Assembly (NCBI RefSeq): GCF_000153805.1
Contig: NZ_DS022298.1
Coordinates: forward strand, 1,616,827-1,680,826
Reading direction: 5' to 3'
Source: Synechococcus sp. BL107
GTDB taxonomy: Bacteria > Cyanobacteriota > Cyanobacteriia > PCC-6307 > Cyanobiaceae
Length of the DNA: 64,000 nucleotides
Positions 63,364-64,000 of this stretch are shown here, piece by piece. Both the position numbers and the translations under genes were made by a program. The notes beneath the pieces are model-generated. The model worked only from the letters and a program-made list of their open reading frames with translations, did no database searches and was not told where the DNA came from. The number at the start of each line of letters is the position of its first letter. Positions within the stretch are counted from its first letter, which is position 1.

Positions 63364-63588
63364 TCATGCTTGAATCTTCGAGTGAAACTTATATTTTTTA
63401 CTACAATGTGCCTTAATCGCGAGACATTTTATATCTCGCATAATTGTTTTGGGCGTCATAAATAAATAATCTGCTATTTTCGTGTACGACCAGCCTTGCT
63501 TTCTCAAGGCGACTGCTATGTGTAATCTTTTATACCTCCAGCCCTTTATCGGACCCAAGTGATGCGAAATGGGATTTGAAATTGTCAT
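63364..63588 (-). CDS. Small helix-turn-helix protein (74 aa), putative regulator
   Basis: The ATG at 63588 gives a basic protein whose centre reads LHIAVALRKQGWSYTKIADY, then LFMTPKTIMRDIKCL, which fits a homeodomain-like helix-turn-helix of the transposase/ResA-type (WSYxxIAxxLxxxxxTIxRDIK). The rest is Lys/His-rich. It may regulate the adjacent small genes or be a fragment of a larger DNA-binding protein. It is convergent or divergent with no named partner. Confidence 0.5.
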   Translation of the reverse strand: MTISNPISHHLGPIKGWRYKRLHIAVALRKQGWSYTKIADYLFMTPKTIMRDIKCLAIKAHCSKKYKFHSKIQA

Positions 63589-63796
63589 TGTTAATTCCAA
63601 ACTGTTAACACATTATCTTGATCAGTCCGAATGGCTGATTAATTCCAACAAGCAGGCGCTAATAAAGACCAGAATAATACATCAAACGATACACATAAAC
63701 TGGGTGCTGACAATCGCCAACACAACCCTGGGTGGTATAAAATTATCGCACGAAGAGCAACATAAACATCTATCGATCCTTCTTGCACAACAATAA
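63569..63796 (+). CDS. Possible small protein (75 aa), doubtful
   Basis: The frame overlaps the start of the HTH gene on the other strand and reads as a mixed polar peptide (LLTHYLDQSEWLINSNKQAL, then INWVLTIANTTLGG). There is no known motif. It could be real because it lies just upstream of the ferredoxin gene in the same direction, but a chance frame is as likely. Confidence 0.25.
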   Translation: MGFEIVIVNSKLLTHYLDQSEWLINSNKQALIKTRIIHQTIHINWVLTIANTTLGGIKLSHEEQHKHLSILLAQQ

Positions 63797-63814
63797 TTAT
63801 GTGGGTTGTAGTTA

Positions 63815-64000
63815 ATGATGTCTGCTTTCAAGATCACAATGCATACCCCAAAGGGATTGCAAACATTTGAATGTCAGGATGATGAATACATTCTTGATGC
63901 AGCAGAGCAAGCGGGATTCGATATGGCATATTCATGCAGAGCAGGGGCTTGCAGCTCATGTGTTGGAAAAATATTAGAAGGTACAGTCGATCAATCTGAT
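63815..64000 (+). CDS. Second [2Fe-2S] ferredoxin, partial at the right edge
   Basis: The frame starts with a double ATG at 63815 and 63818 and runs off the window. It reads [20 protein letters not shown], then [20 protein letters not shown] and [15 protein letters not shown], giving three of the four cluster cysteines (CX4CX2C). It is clearly a plant-type ferredoxin, but differs from the one at 55302-55586 in about half of the visible positions. In this AT-rich island it may be a stress-specific variant. Confidence 0.9.
   Translation, partial: MMSAFKITMHTPKGLQTFECQDDEYILDAAEQAGFDMAYSCRAGACSSCVGKILEGTVDQSD

Noticed and set aside
1-64000. tRNA, rRNA, insertion sequence, prophage or CRISPR array
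   Set aside because: No cloverleaf-like segment, transposase gene, regularly spaced repeats or phage structural gene was seen on either strand, although short tRNAs can be missed by eye.

Overview
The window reads as chromosome of a marine picocyanobacterium of the Synechococcus type (subcluster 5.1-like; the clade cannot be decided from this). The evidence is the gene set: chlP, apcF, pcyA, psb28, isiA, a sipA (DUF3148) homologue, gun4, a phycobilisome linker, a high-light-inducible (Hli) protein, plant-type ferredoxins and ferredoxin-dependent sulfite reductase. These sit among compact housekeeping operons with many 4-base start/stop overlaps. I found no tRNA, rRNA, insertion sequence, prophage or CRISPR array.

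Region 1 to 17 kb is core. typA/bipA runs off the left edge and is followed by a U32 hydroxylase-family gene, a VanY-like carboxypeptidase, chlP, glyS, sir, a VanX-like dipeptidase, and a minus-strand series rpsB, tsf, a 399-residue unknown and recG. From 17 to 29 kb come a family 2 glycosyltransferase, a 51-residue basic protein, an apparent pcyA-devB-devC-devA operon, an M16 protease pair, sipA, bioY-lspA-DUF697 GTPase, a PLP decarboxylase and tadA. From 29 to 46 kb come an AGT-type aminotransferase, apcF, glnA, a methyltransferase, several small conserved proteins, an anti-sigma-like ATPase, gun4, mnmH, psb28, two adjacent AI-2E-type permeases, secD-secF, pdhB, DUF3082, ispE, rsmA and yraN.

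From 46 to 56 kb accessory features increase. There is a lumenal pentapeptide protein, rlmH, an AT-rich probably acquired glycosyltransferase-like gene with a 2OG-Fe(II) oxygenase, an SOS-controlled umuD-umuC pair behind a perfect LexA box, a 0.9 kb intergenic stretch with stem-loops, a metal ABC importer that lacks its permease, nth, a ferredoxin and a uridine-kinase-like NTPase.

From about 56.3 kb to the right edge the DNA becomes AT-rich and loosely packed and is rich in very small membrane proteins. It holds isiA, a probable psbY, a CpcG/CpcL-type linker with a C-terminal membrane helix, a 45-residue Hli protein followed four bases later by an unfamiliar 50-residue membrane protein, a small HTH protein and the start of a second ferredoxin. 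The inference is an accessory photosynthesis and stress island: IsiA and the CpcL-like linker would alter light delivery around photosystem I, Hli would protect pigment-proteins, and the ferredoxins would carry electrons. This region is the best place to look for undescribed biology, in particular the Hli/50-residue pair and the membrane-anchored linker.
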